Shown one piece after another: positions 19,603 to 29,779 of a stretch of 30,933 bases of DNA. Numbering within the stretch: the first letter of the stretch is position 1; each line of letters starts with the position of its first letter. The notes below the pieces were generated by a model. The model had not been told where the DNA came from, made no database searches, and saw nothing but the letters and a program-made list of their open reading frames with translations. Source of the DNA: Scytalidium lignicola (taxonomy: Eukaryota; Ascomycota; Leotiomycetes); the NCBI GenBank assembly GCA_002812745.2, contig NCSJ02000443.1, positions 1 to 30,933 of the forward strand, read 5' to 3'. A program made the translations under genes and the position numbers.

Positions 19603-20830
19603 ATGAATCAGGATTTGGAAACAAGCATACTAGTAGATAACAACAATAAACAACAACCTAAGGAAAGTTCTGAAGAAGGCTCTGAAGAGGAATCTGAAGA
19701 GGGATCTGAGGAAGTATCTAAGGAAAGTTCAGAAGATAATTCTGAAGAGGATCAAGGTGAGAACTAGACTATTGAGGAAACTAATATCCAAGAAGGAGTG
19801 TTAGAGGAAGTTGTTATACTACCAAAACAACCTACTAAGTCAACAAAAGGATCAACTGTTGGAGAATTGTCAAGAGCTTTGAGAAAGAAGTTAGCATCTT
19901 TATTACCTAAACCTAATCTGGAGCTAGTACTAAGAGCTCCAAGCCCAAACCCTAATCTAAACTTTGAACTAAAAGACAACATTAAGCAAGTTCCAATAAC
20001 AACACTTAGAAAAGTCAAAATCACCAGGCTAAATCTGTTCTATGAGGACAAGAAGAAGCTTAAAGCATATCTTGCACAAACAAGAACTTACTTAGTATTG
20101 AATGATTACTTATTACCTAAAAACATGCATAAGGTCCTGTAAGCATCAACATACCTAAGAGGAGTAGCTGAAACTTGGTTTCAACCCTTTAAGGACAAAT
20201 GGTTCACAATAAACAGAAGAACAATGAATTAGAGGGTAAGGAACATCCTTAGAAGTTAAGAAAACTATACAAGAGAACTCAAGCGCTTGTATAAGGATAT
20301 TAACGNAAAAAAGGAATACCAAAAGACAATTAACTTACCTTAGGTAAACTAAGAGCCTTAATAAATATACAATACTCTATCACCAGCACATAGTATTAGT
20401 CAACTAAGAAGAGGAAGTATATATACACTAATTCAGGATTAGACTGAAGGACTCCATAAAAGAAGAACTATACCAACAGCTTATAGTCAATAAACTTAAC
20501 ACTCTTATCAACTTAACTATCAAGATCAAGAATGAATAATATAAGATAATCTTGAACAAGAAGAATAAATCTTACTTCAACAAAAGGAAGACTGACAATA
20601 AGAAGGATCATAGTAACCTTATAAAGTTAAACATTATAAAGAAAAGAAAAAACCTTCAAAAGAAAAGGAAAGNAAGTATTATAAAAAAAAAAAAGCAAAA
20701 AAAGAGAATTCCTTTAGAATTTCCTCTGAAGAACTTGATAAAAGAAGAAAGAACAAGTTATATTTTAAATATAGACTTCCTGGACATATAATAAATACTT
20801 ATAAAAGAGACAATAAGTCAAGTGTTACAA
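19603..20830 (+). pseudogene. Gypsy Gag, copy A
   Basis: Starts at ATG 19603. The first 55 codons are a Ser/Glu-rich acidic repeat (units like SEEGSEEE), ending at TAG 19765-19767. The Gag core follows (about 19798-20140), with an LNLFYEDKKKLKAYL-like stretch typical of Ty3 capsids. A Lys-rich segment leads to a zinc knuckle at 20761-20802, in which all three Cys codons read TAT (Tyr) while the His is kept. Two N at 20306 and 20673 make frames uncertain. It cannot give a product. Confidence 0.8.
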
Positions 20831-21957
20831 TTAAAGTTAAAGCTATGAAAATCCTAAAAATCATAGATATCTTATCAGAATCATCAAAAGAAGAAAGTTC
20901 AAGCGAAAAAAGAAACTTCTCAAAGGAAGAGAAGGATTATCAAGACTTGATAATCACACTAGAACTTACTATTAAAATTAATGCAGAAAAGATAGTAATA
21001 ACAAGAGTTTTGAAAACAAGCTCTATACTAATGAGAAAGGCTTAATGGATAAGACACCTTCAGAATCAAGAAGAGGCTATTAGCCTAAATAGATGGAGAT
21101 TTATACCAGGAGTCAGTGGAATCTAGATGATTATACTAACGAATTTCAAGGTTATACTAACAGAACAATATCTTGTTTTTAGAGAATTGTTAGTCTTGAA
21201 ATATTACCTTATAATTAGCATACAAGGACTAAAAAGTTAAGAGATCCTAGACAAGAGTTAACTCTATAGAACTATATAGTAAGAAGAAGTAATTGTCAAG
21301 GAACATAAACTTAATCTTGAAGATCTTACTTTAGTTTATAAGACTAATCTTCAAAGCATCGTTATAAAGAAAAGATTACATGAAATCCTCTTACTAGTAG
21401 AAAGAACTTAGATTTAAAATAACTTTAACTAAATGCCCAAGGACATTTAGATAATGATAGAAGAAGGATTAAACCATGTTATGTAAAGACAATATAATGT
21501 TCAACATAAAGGACTTCTAATAATAACNTTTTTAACAAGACTATTTAAAAAGTNAAAAACACAATATAGGGAAATCTGAGGTTTAAGGAAATCAGTAGAA
21601 CAACTACTTAAAGCCAAACAATATCTTACCCAACAAGAACAAAAGGAACTAATTAAAGTTGTTATTAAACAAACCAATTAAGATAAAAAAGCTTTGCTTA
21701 CAGTTAATAAACTAAAGGAAGATTCATTACCTTTAAAGCTACTTATTATACTGCTAAAGGAGAATGAGATAAAGTAAAGGATTAATTAACAATTCGACTA
21801 AGAAGTAATAATATACTCTTTGAATTCTATAAAAGGAATTCCTATAGTAAATGATGTTTCTATCATTAAGATAAAGGAACATCTTAAAGATAAAATAACA
21901 AAATAAGTACAAGATACATGCATATTCATAAACAACAAAAGCTTAGATAGACTAAAG
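20831..21957 (+). pseudogene. Gypsy region between zinc knuckle and protease, copy A
   Basis: Degenerate coding sequence with scattered readable pieces (for example 20845-21045). It is Lys/Glu-rich and has no motif I can name. It matches 28680-29820 of copy B piece by piece, so it belongs to the element. Its length, over 1 kb between knuckle and protease, is long for a Ty3-type Gag-Pol. Confidence 0.55.
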
Positions 21958-22400
21958 TTGAAGAACCTTATAACAAGGCAAACAGTATTATTTAAAGAAC
22001 TTCAAGAGAATGCTAAAGATTTGAAAATCATTAATGACGTTTTAGTCAACAATACCAGAAACGTTAATCTCTACTCTATGAACAATAAAAGCTTATTATA
22101 TATTAATATAACATTATGTAGAAAGTTAATAAAAGCTTTGATCGATTTAAAAGCTAAAAGGAACTTTATCAATGAATAAGTCATAAAACAACTTAGACTC
22201 AACACAAGAGTTAAGAATAATAACTATCTAATATCATTAACAAACAGTACTAAGGTTCAAAAGTATATTGATATTCAAACTTAGAACTTAAATATAAGAT
22301 ATAGTAAAAGCTATTAAGAGAAGATATCTTTTAATATTATAAGGTTAAGAACATATCAGGTAATATTAAGAATCAAATAAATAAGGAAGCACAATCCAAT
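21958..22400 (+). pseudogene. Gypsy aspartic protease, copy A
   Basis: An open stretch at 21958-22179 ends in ALIDLKAKRNFINE. Gypsy proteases have D-S/T-G-A at this place. Here the Asp (22144-22146) is kept, but the next two residues are Leu and Lys, explained by C-to-T and G-to-A. The context NFINE, followed by Gln-poor stops, matches copy B at 29990-30060, where the Asp itself is Asn. Confidence 0.75.
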
Positions 22401-22499
22401 AATTAATTGAAGAATAAATATAATTACCTTCCCAGNAAAAAACTATGTCTTTAAGAGCTGTTCATATCGATGAAACTATAAAACATATACTTGAAGAAT

Positions 22500-23400
22500 A
22501 TTATGAATAACTAGAGCTATTCACAGAAAGACCTAATAATTCAGCCTTACCTAAGCATAAATTATAAGATCATAAGATAAAGCTTAAAGAAAAGTTCAGA
22601 CTAGCTTATAGACCAATTTATCAAACAACTCTTACTGAGGATAAGGCAACGAAGAAGTAGTTGCTTAAGAAAATGATACTTAAAGGTTTGTACAAAGAAG
22701 GTTACAACAAAGCTAGAATACCATTATATTATATGAAGNAAAAAAGACAATCTGTTAAGACAACCTTATGGTAATTATAAACATTTGAATAGTAGAACTA
22801 AGAAAGACTAATACCTCTTACTATTGATAAATTTAATAATGGACAAACTAAAAGGAGTTATTATATTTACTAAGCTAGACCTATGGTCAGCATTTAATCT
22901 AGTTAAGATTAAAAAAAGGTAATGAATAGAAAGTTGCTATTCGGACAAAATACAAATTATTTAAACTATTGGTTATAACATTTAATATGACCAATACTCT
23001 AATAATACAACAAAGAATAATAAACCAGATATTAGAAAAATACCTAGAGAAATTCATGATAATATATCTTGATAATATAATCATATACTCAAGGAGTATT
23101 AAAGAACATAAGAAGTATATCAAGCTCATTCTACAAGCATTATAAGAGGTAAGATTATACTACAAACCAATGAAATACGAATTTTACAAAGAACAAGTTT
23201 AATTCCTAAAACACTATATTTTTAAAGAAAGAATAAAAACCCTTAATGATAAAATTCAGTCAATCAAGGAATAAGAAGCACCTAAAACAGTTAAACAATT
23301 ATAAAATTTCTTAAGGTTAGCTAATTATTACCAAAGATTTGTAAAGGACTATTCTAAAATCTTTACACCATTAACTAAACTCACAAAGAAGGATTGAACT
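22500..23400 (+). pseudogene. Gypsy reverse transcriptase, copy A
   Basis: Recognisable by the DHKI segment near 22570, the KLDLWSAFNLV stretch near 22870 and the active site IYLDNIIIYS, where the second Asp of YLDD is Asn (23074-23076, GAT to AAT). The FLRLANYYQRF connection follows near 23310. At least a dozen stops and the N at 22739 interrupt it. Confidence 0.85.
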
Positions 23401-23449
23401 TACAATTAAAATAACATTATAAAAAAAAGTATTCTAAAATATTAAAGAC

Positions 23450-23900
23450 GTTTTTATAAAAGGAGGTTTCTTAAGAATCTTCAATCTAAAGAAAAGAATC
23501 AAGATTAAAACAAATGCCTCTGATGTAGTATTAAGAGTTGTACTATCACAATCACAGCAGATTAATAAACAACATTACCAAATATTATTAACATTCTAGT
23601 CAAGAAAGCTGAACGTTATTAAAAGAAATTATCAAACGTCAGACAAGGAGATGCTAGTCATCGTAGAAGCTTTAAAGTATTAAAGAGTATATACAATTGG
23701 ATTTAATGAAACAGTTAATATACTTTCAGATTACCATAACCTCCAATACTTCATAACCACTAAATAGCTGAATGCTAAGCAAGTATAATAAGCAAAGAAA
23801 CTATCTGAATATGATTTTAAGATTATTCATGTCAAAGGAGAGGATAATAAGAGAGTGGATGCTCTAAGCTAGAAACTTGAGTATTCAGCTAAGGAGAAAG
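23450..23900 (+). pseudogene. Gypsy RNase H, copy A
   Basis: The first catalytic Asp, normally in TDASD, is Asn (23513-23515, TNASD). The Glu in DKEML and the third Asp in the LSDYHNLQYF stretch are kept. The closing VKGEDNKRVDALS is typical of the domain end. Confidence 0.82.
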
Positions 23901-24099
23901 AAGAAAGTAAACCTATATTGAAAGAAGACNAAAAACAAATTCTTAGTATATAATAAAGGACAACTTATAACCATCATAGTAATAACAGACAAACACTAAG
24001 CTGATTTGATCAGCAAAGCAACCNAAAAAGGAAAGAGAAAAAAAATACTTTACCAAATATAATTAGAGATAAATAAGAGNAAAAACAAGGACATTTAGT

Positions 24100-25010
24100 A
24101 TAAGAACAAAAAGCTATATATACTAACGAAACTAGTGGAGGAATTTGTCAGAGAATAACACAGTCTACTATATAACAAACATATAAGAGTAGCTTAATGC
24201 TATTACCAAATCAATAAAGATTACTTTATCATAAAACTACAATTAATAATTAAGAAAGTAATCATAAAATATAAGATCTGTAAGAAGGCTAAGAATCCAA
24301 GAAAAAAGCCTTAAGGACAATTATACCCTACACAAATACTTGACAATCTATAAGAACTAATCAAATAAGATTTTATCGTAAAACTACTAGTTTCCACAAA
24401 TCATATAACAAAGGTTGAGTATGACTTCATCTTTGTAATAACTGAACATCATATCAAGTTCACAATCTTCAAACCATTTAAAGAGACCTAAAGAGTAAAA
24501 GAAGTAGTTAATATATTCTTATAGAAAGTAATATCTCAATAAAGAGTACTAAAACAGATAATCTCTGATAGAGATATAAGATTTGTATTTAAGTTTTAGA
24601 AAACATTAACAGTAAGAATAAGGATAGAAAGGAAATTGTCAACAGTATAATATCCACAGACTAACAAACAAACAGAACGTTTAAACATATAGTTAGAAGG
24701 ATACTTAAGATGTTATGTCAATTATGATCAGGATAATTAGGTTAATTACTTGCTGATAGCAAAAATGTTGTATAATAGTATACTACATGAATTAACTAAG
24801 ATTATTCTATTCTATATAAATCACAGACAAGAACTAAAGGGGTTCTACACCAGACTAAAATTGGAATTCACAAGTGAATCAACAAAGATTCATGTAAAAC
24901 AAATGGAAAAGATATAAGAAAAAATCAAGAACTTACTTTAATACATTAAGGAAAGAATGAAAAAGTACCATGATCATAAACGCTTAATGGAATTAACATA
25001 CAAAAAAGAA
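24100..25010 (+). pseudogene. Gypsy integrase, copy A
   Basis: The zinc-binding HHCC part is visible near 24160-24290, with one Cys of the CxxC pair changed to Tyr (YKIC). Catalytic residues are readable: Asp in DFIV near 24370, Asp in ISDRD near 24570, and Glu in QTERLN near 24680. Stops fall between all of them. N at 24024 and 24080 lie just upstream. Confidence 0.82.
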
Positions 25011-25214
25011 GATAAAGTTTATCTTCTTAGAAAAAACATCAAAATAACAAGACTAAGCGATAAACTAGACTAGGTAAAAATAAGACCATATGAAATTAAG
25101 GAAGTTTATAAACCTTTAATATATAAATTAAAGTTATCAGCAACAATTAAGATACATCTTGTTTTCCACATTTTACTTCTTAAACCAACACCTGAAAACG
25201 CTTAAATACTGATG

Positions 25215-25350
25215 CTAGAAGAAGTTGATCCAGAAAGAAAGTATAAAGTTGAGAAAATCATCAGTTATAAAATACATTACAGGAAATTGCAATACTTGGT
25301 TAAATGGATAAGATATCCAAAGAGTAAGAATAGATAAGAACTTACTTTTA
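25215..25350 (+). pseudogene. Chromodomain at C-terminus of gypsy Pol
   Basis: YKVEKIISYKI, then LQYLVKW, then RYPKS fit the chromodomain pattern (aromatic-V-EKI, YLVKW, YP). The expected Trp after the acidic or polar turn is TAA. In chromoviruses this module targets integration to marked chromatin, often heterochromatin, and its presence agrees with the nested AT-rich neighbourhood. Confidence 0.78.
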
Positions 25351-25398
25351 ACCTCACAAGCTATGAGGAGTTATTGGAGACATATCATTAAGCTTATC

Positions 25399-25944
25399 CT
25401 AGAATGGATTTCCAGGTGATAGAATTATAAGGTCAGAGAAGAAAAGGTCAACAACAGAGAAAGAAGCCTTATTTAGGTTAACAAAACATAACTCTTCAAA
25501 CAGTTTCTCTTGCCTTTCTTTCTCTTTTACAGTATTGAGTTTGTCTAAAGTTTTCAGACTACAGCAAAACATTTCTTAAACATACTTCTTCAAGAAAGAC
25601 TATTGCTTCTTCAGACAAATCAGGCAAGCTATCATCTCTAAAAGAACTTCATTGGTTTTCTCTTCCTCCTCTACAAACTAGTTGTACTTGCACTTGTATA
25701 CAAGGAAGAAAGAGGAAGCAACTCCCTTACCATCACAAGATTGCCTACAACAAGAGCACTTATTACAACAGCTAGAATCAAAGTCCATCTTGCAAATAAG
25801 GCTATTCTGTTCACAAAACGAACAAAGCATTACTTCAAAACCAAATTCGTCAATATAGTCACCTAAGGTTATCCTCTCTTGATATTTTCTTGATCTTGTC
25901 CTTTCTTTTATGTTACTCTCAGAACGTTGTCATTTAGGTAGCAT
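25399..25944 (-). pseudogene. Antisense Cys-rich / coiled-coil gene inside gypsy element
   Basis: On the minus strand, ATG 25944 to TAG 25399-25401 spans 182 codons and overlaps the tail of pol. Only four internal stops occur (codons 5, 89, 115, 123). Residues 6-24 are Arg/Glu/Lys-rich. Residues 41-70 form a C-x2-C-x6-C-x8-C-x2-C-x6-C array followed by DG. After residue 90 comes an acidic then Leu/Lys/Glu heptad-like stretch that should form a coiled coil. Some Cys outside the array (codons 65, 66, 107, 110, 127, 128) look like CGT-to-TGT changes of Arg. The array resembles small zinc-binding modules, and from memory similar antisense ORFs occur in other fungal gypsy elements. Function unknown. 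Confidence 0.7.
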
Positions 25945-26020
25945 ATTAGAAAGGAAAGAAGAATTGCTAAACGAGAAGATTGTTTGAAGATGACGTTTTA
26001 ATGTTAGGACAACACTAAGC

Positions 26021-26034
26021 AAGAAAGAGGATAA
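26021..26034 (+). other. Polypurine tract of gypsy copy A
   Basis: AAGAAAGAGGATAA directly before the TGTTA of the 3' LTR. It is the only long purine run at that border. Confidence 0.6.
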
Positions 26035-26393
26035 TGTTATGGGTTTTACCACAACATACTAATTGGTATAAGCCTAAGGCTCAGTACAGATACGTTGTAC
26101 AAGAGAACTTAACGATTAGACAGTCACATAATAAGGACTTAGGACCTAAGAGGTCCAAGGTCCGTTAGCTTAAGACTTAAGGACCTGGGGGTCCAAGGAT
26201 CTAACAGTATTTCAATATCTATATAAGCACATTATAAGAACATAAAAGTAAACTCCTTGTGTTCAACCTAAATACATTACTAGATCCTACCCTTAACTTA
26301 GTCGTATACTTATGTGTTACATGTTTTCATTGTCCTTAAACATCTACCTTACCTTTGGCTATCCAATAACCTGGATAGTGTAATTTTGTAACA
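26035..26393 (+). repeat. Gypsy 3' LTR, copy A
   Basis: 359 bases, equal in length to the 5' LTR, ending GTAACA at 26393. A purine-rich AAGAAAGAGG (26021-26030) lies just upstream as the likely polypurine tract. Confidence 0.92.
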
Positions 26394-27093
26394 TATGTAC
26401 ATAAAACAAGTTTTTAATATTATCAAGATATACATAAAAGACTAAAAGTATAATAAAGTAATTAATAACTTTAAATATAAGTTGATAATCTTTAAAAGTT
26501 ATTATAAATAAGTAAAATTACTAAAGGAATTTTATATTAAAGTATTTCTTATTATATTAATAAAATTAGTAAAAGGTTATTTTATTGTTAACAACTTTGC
26601 TAAATGTATATTTAAAGAAGTATATACTTACTTATACAACTTTTATAAAGGACTTATATATTATTGTTGAATTTATACTGAATAGGAAAGTATAATATTA
26701 ACCTTGATTATAATTATAAATTTTAAGAAATTAATACTTAAGAATGTATAATTACTTATTAGTAAGCTTTAAGAGTTTTAATATAACTTTTAACTAGTTT
26801 ACAAAACAATTAATATTCTTTATNAAAAAGTTGATTATTACTTATTAAAAATCTCTAATATGTAAATATGCTATTTTAAATTTATTAGAAGACTTAAAAT
26901 AACTTATTAACAAACTTTACTTATTTATTATATTGCATAAAAAGGAAAAGGAATAAGAATACTATAATAAAACTTATTTTATAAATTGTTGTTATTATAC
27001 TAATTATAGAATAAGTTAATAATTTAATTTATAAGGCTTTAAATGTATTATTTTATACTCTTAGATATGAGGAAAATGTTTTATATACAAAAG
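26394..27093. other. AT-rich sequence between the two gypsy copies
   Basis: 700 bases of very AT-rich DNA with stops in all frames and one N at 26824. I recognise no domain, terminal repeat or RNA gene. It could be the right-hand continuation of the unidentified sequence at 18167-19222, split by insertion of gypsy copy A. Confidence 0.55.
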
Positions 27094-27442
27094 TGTTACA
27101 GGTTTTACCTAACAAGTGATTAGTGTAAGCCTGAGGCTCGATACACAGCAAAGTGTATATAAAGAACCTAGCGATCACATGACATGATTGGGACCCGGAG
27201 GACCTAGGGGGTCCAAGGAGTCCATAAACCTATAAGACCTGTAAGGTCCAGAAGGTCCAGTTGGATTTCATTATCTATATAAGTACACTGTAAGAACATG
27301 AGAATAGACTCCTCATGTTCAACCTAAATATATTACTAAATCCTACCCTTGACTTAGTTGCTTATATTACACATTTCTACTGTCCTTGAACATCTACCTT
27401 ACCCTTGTTATCCAATGACTTAGATAACATAGTTTTGTAACA
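27094..27442 (+). repeat. Gypsy 5' LTR, copy B
   Basis: 349 bases, TGTTA to TAACA, ten shorter than the LTRs of copy A. Besides transitions it has small indels in the GGTCC-rich core (27185-27265), where short GGTCC units are rearranged. The ATCTATATAAG box is kept. Confidence 0.88.
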
Positions 27443-27463
27443 TTTTGAACACTACTAATCTTG

Positions 27464-28740
27464 ATAAATCAAGATTTGAAAACAAACACATTAATAAATA
27501 ATAATAACAATGAACAACAACCTGAAGAAGGTTCTGAAAAAGGCTCTAAAGAAGAATCTGAAGAAGGATCTAAGGAAGAATCTAAGAAGAGTTTAGAAGA
27601 TAGTTCTGAAGAAAACCAAGGTGAAGGTGAGAACTAGACTATCAAGGAAACTAACATCCAGAAAGGAGTATTAAAAGAAGTTGTTATACTATCAAAGCAA
27701 ACTGCTAAGTTAATAGAAGGATCAACTGTTGAAGAATCATCAAGAGTTACAAGAAAGAGACCAACACCTCTATTACTCAAATCTAACCTAAAGCTAATTC
27801 TAATACTAAAAGCTCTAAGCCTAGACTTTAACCTAGACTTAAAACCAGAAGACAATACTAAACAAATTCTAATAACAACTCTTAAAGAAGTTAAAATCAC
27901 CAGATTAAATCTGTTCTATAAGGACAAAAAGAAGTTGAAAGCATATCTTGCTTAGATAAGAACTTATTTAGTATTAAATGATTACTTATTACTTAGAGAT
28001 ATGCATAAGGTTCTATAAGTATTAATATACTTAAGAGAAGTAACTAAAACTTGGTTTTAACCTTTTAAGGACAAATAGTTCACAACAAATAAGGAAACAA
28101 TAAATTAAGGAGTAATTAACATCATTATAAGTTAGGTTAACTATATAGAAGAACTCAAACGCTTATATAATGATATTAACGAAAAAAGGAATGTTAAAAG
28201 ATGATTAACTTACCTCAGACAAACTAAGAGCTTTAACGAATATACAATACTCTATTACTAGTATATAGTTTTAGTCAATTAAGAAGAGGAAGTATATATA
28301 CACCAGTATAAGACTAGATTAAAAGACTCTATCAAAGAAGAATTATATTAATAGCCTTCAATCACTTTATTCAATACTCTTGTTGACTTATTCATCAAGA
28401 TTAAGAATAAGCAATATAAGATAATCTTAGATNAAAAAGGGAAGATCTTATTTCAATTGTAAAAAGACTAATAATNAAAAAGGATTAAAGAAACCTTATA
28501 AAGTTAAATGTTATGAAAAAGGGAAAGATATTCAAAGAGAAAGGAAGGAAGTACTTTAAAGGAAAAAATNNAAAAAAGGGAATTCCTTTAGAATTTCCTC
28601 TGAAGAACTTAACAAGAAAAGNAAAAAACAAATTATGTTTTAAGTATAAAATGTCTAAATATATAGTAAATACTTATAAGAAGAAGAACAAGTTAAGTAT
28701 ATCAATTAAAGTCAGAGTAATGTAAATCCTAAGAATTAAG
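27464..28740 (+). pseudogene. Gypsy Gag, copy B
   Basis: The start codon aligned to ATG 19603 is ATA here (27464-27466). The acidic Ser/Glu repeat and the following TAG are present as in copy A. The zinc knuckle is at 28636-28677, with first Cys kept but second Cys, His and last Cys all Tyr and the Gly replaced by Lys. Several N (28433, 28476, 28570-28571, 28622) lie in this stretch. Confidence 0.75.
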
Positions 28741-29779
28741 GACATCTTATTAGAATTGTCAGAAGAAGAAAGCTTAAACTCAGAAGAAGATTCACTTAAT
28801 NAAAAAAACTCCTTAAGAATTAATAATTATGTTATATTATGTCATTAAGACTAATATAGATAAGATAATGATAACAAGAGTCCTGAAGATAGATTTTGTA
28901 CTTATAACAAGAACTCAACATGTAAGATACTCTTAAGGTAATAATTAAATCAAAAGTTAAAGTAAATAAAGATCAATTCCAAGAATTAGTAGAATTTAAA
29001 TGATTATGCTAATAGACTTCAAAGTTATACTAACCAAACAATATCTTATTTTTAAGGAGTTATTAATCTTGAAATACTATCTAATGATTAACATGAGAAG
29101 ACTAAGAGGATAGAAGATCCTGGACAGAAACTAGCTTTACAGAATCATATAATAAGAAGAAGTGACTATTAAAGTATAAGAACTTGATCTTGGAGATCTT
29201 GCTTTAGTCTATAAGACTAACCTCCAGAGTATTATCATAAAGAAGAGAATACATAAATTCCTCTTACTAGTAGAAAGAATTTAAATTCAAGATGATTTCG
29301 ACTAAATACTTAAAAATGCTTGGATGATAATAGAAAAAGGATTAAACTATGTCTTGTAAGAGTAATATAACCTATGACAAGAAGGACTTCTAATGATGAC
29401 TTTCTAGTAAGATTAAGTAAAGGCAAAAACATAGTATAGAGAAATCTAAGGTTTAGGAAAATCAATAAAATAACTACTTGAAGTTGAATAATACTATACT
29501 CAACAAGAATAAAGGGAATTAGTTAAGATTGTTATCGAACAAGTTAATTAAGATGTAAAAGCATTACTTATGATTAATAAACTAGAAGAGGATTTACTAC
29601 CTTTAAAATCATTTATTATATTATTAAGAGAAGACAAGTTAATACAAAGAATTAATTAATAATTCAACTAAGAAGTAATAATATATCCTTTGAATTCTAT
29701 AAGAAGAATTTCCAAGGAAAGTAATGTTTTCATTACTGAAATAAAGGAACACCTTGGAAACAAGATAATAGAATAAGTA

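Larger units (their letters stand above)
19223..26393 (+). mobile_element. Ty3/gypsy chromodomain retrotransposon, copy A, complete but dead
   Basis: 7171 bases with 359-base LTRs at both ends, bounded by TGTTA/TAACA. Plus-strand order: Gag with zinc knuckle, protease, RT, RNase H, integrase, chromodomain, which is the gypsy order of chromoviruses. Flanks TATAT (19218-19222) and TATGT (26394-26398) fit a 5-base target duplication with one transition. Stops come about every 20 codons, and diagnostic catalytic residues are changed by G-to-A or C-to-T. An antisense Cys-rich gene lies between the end of pol and the 3' LTR. Confidence 0.92.
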
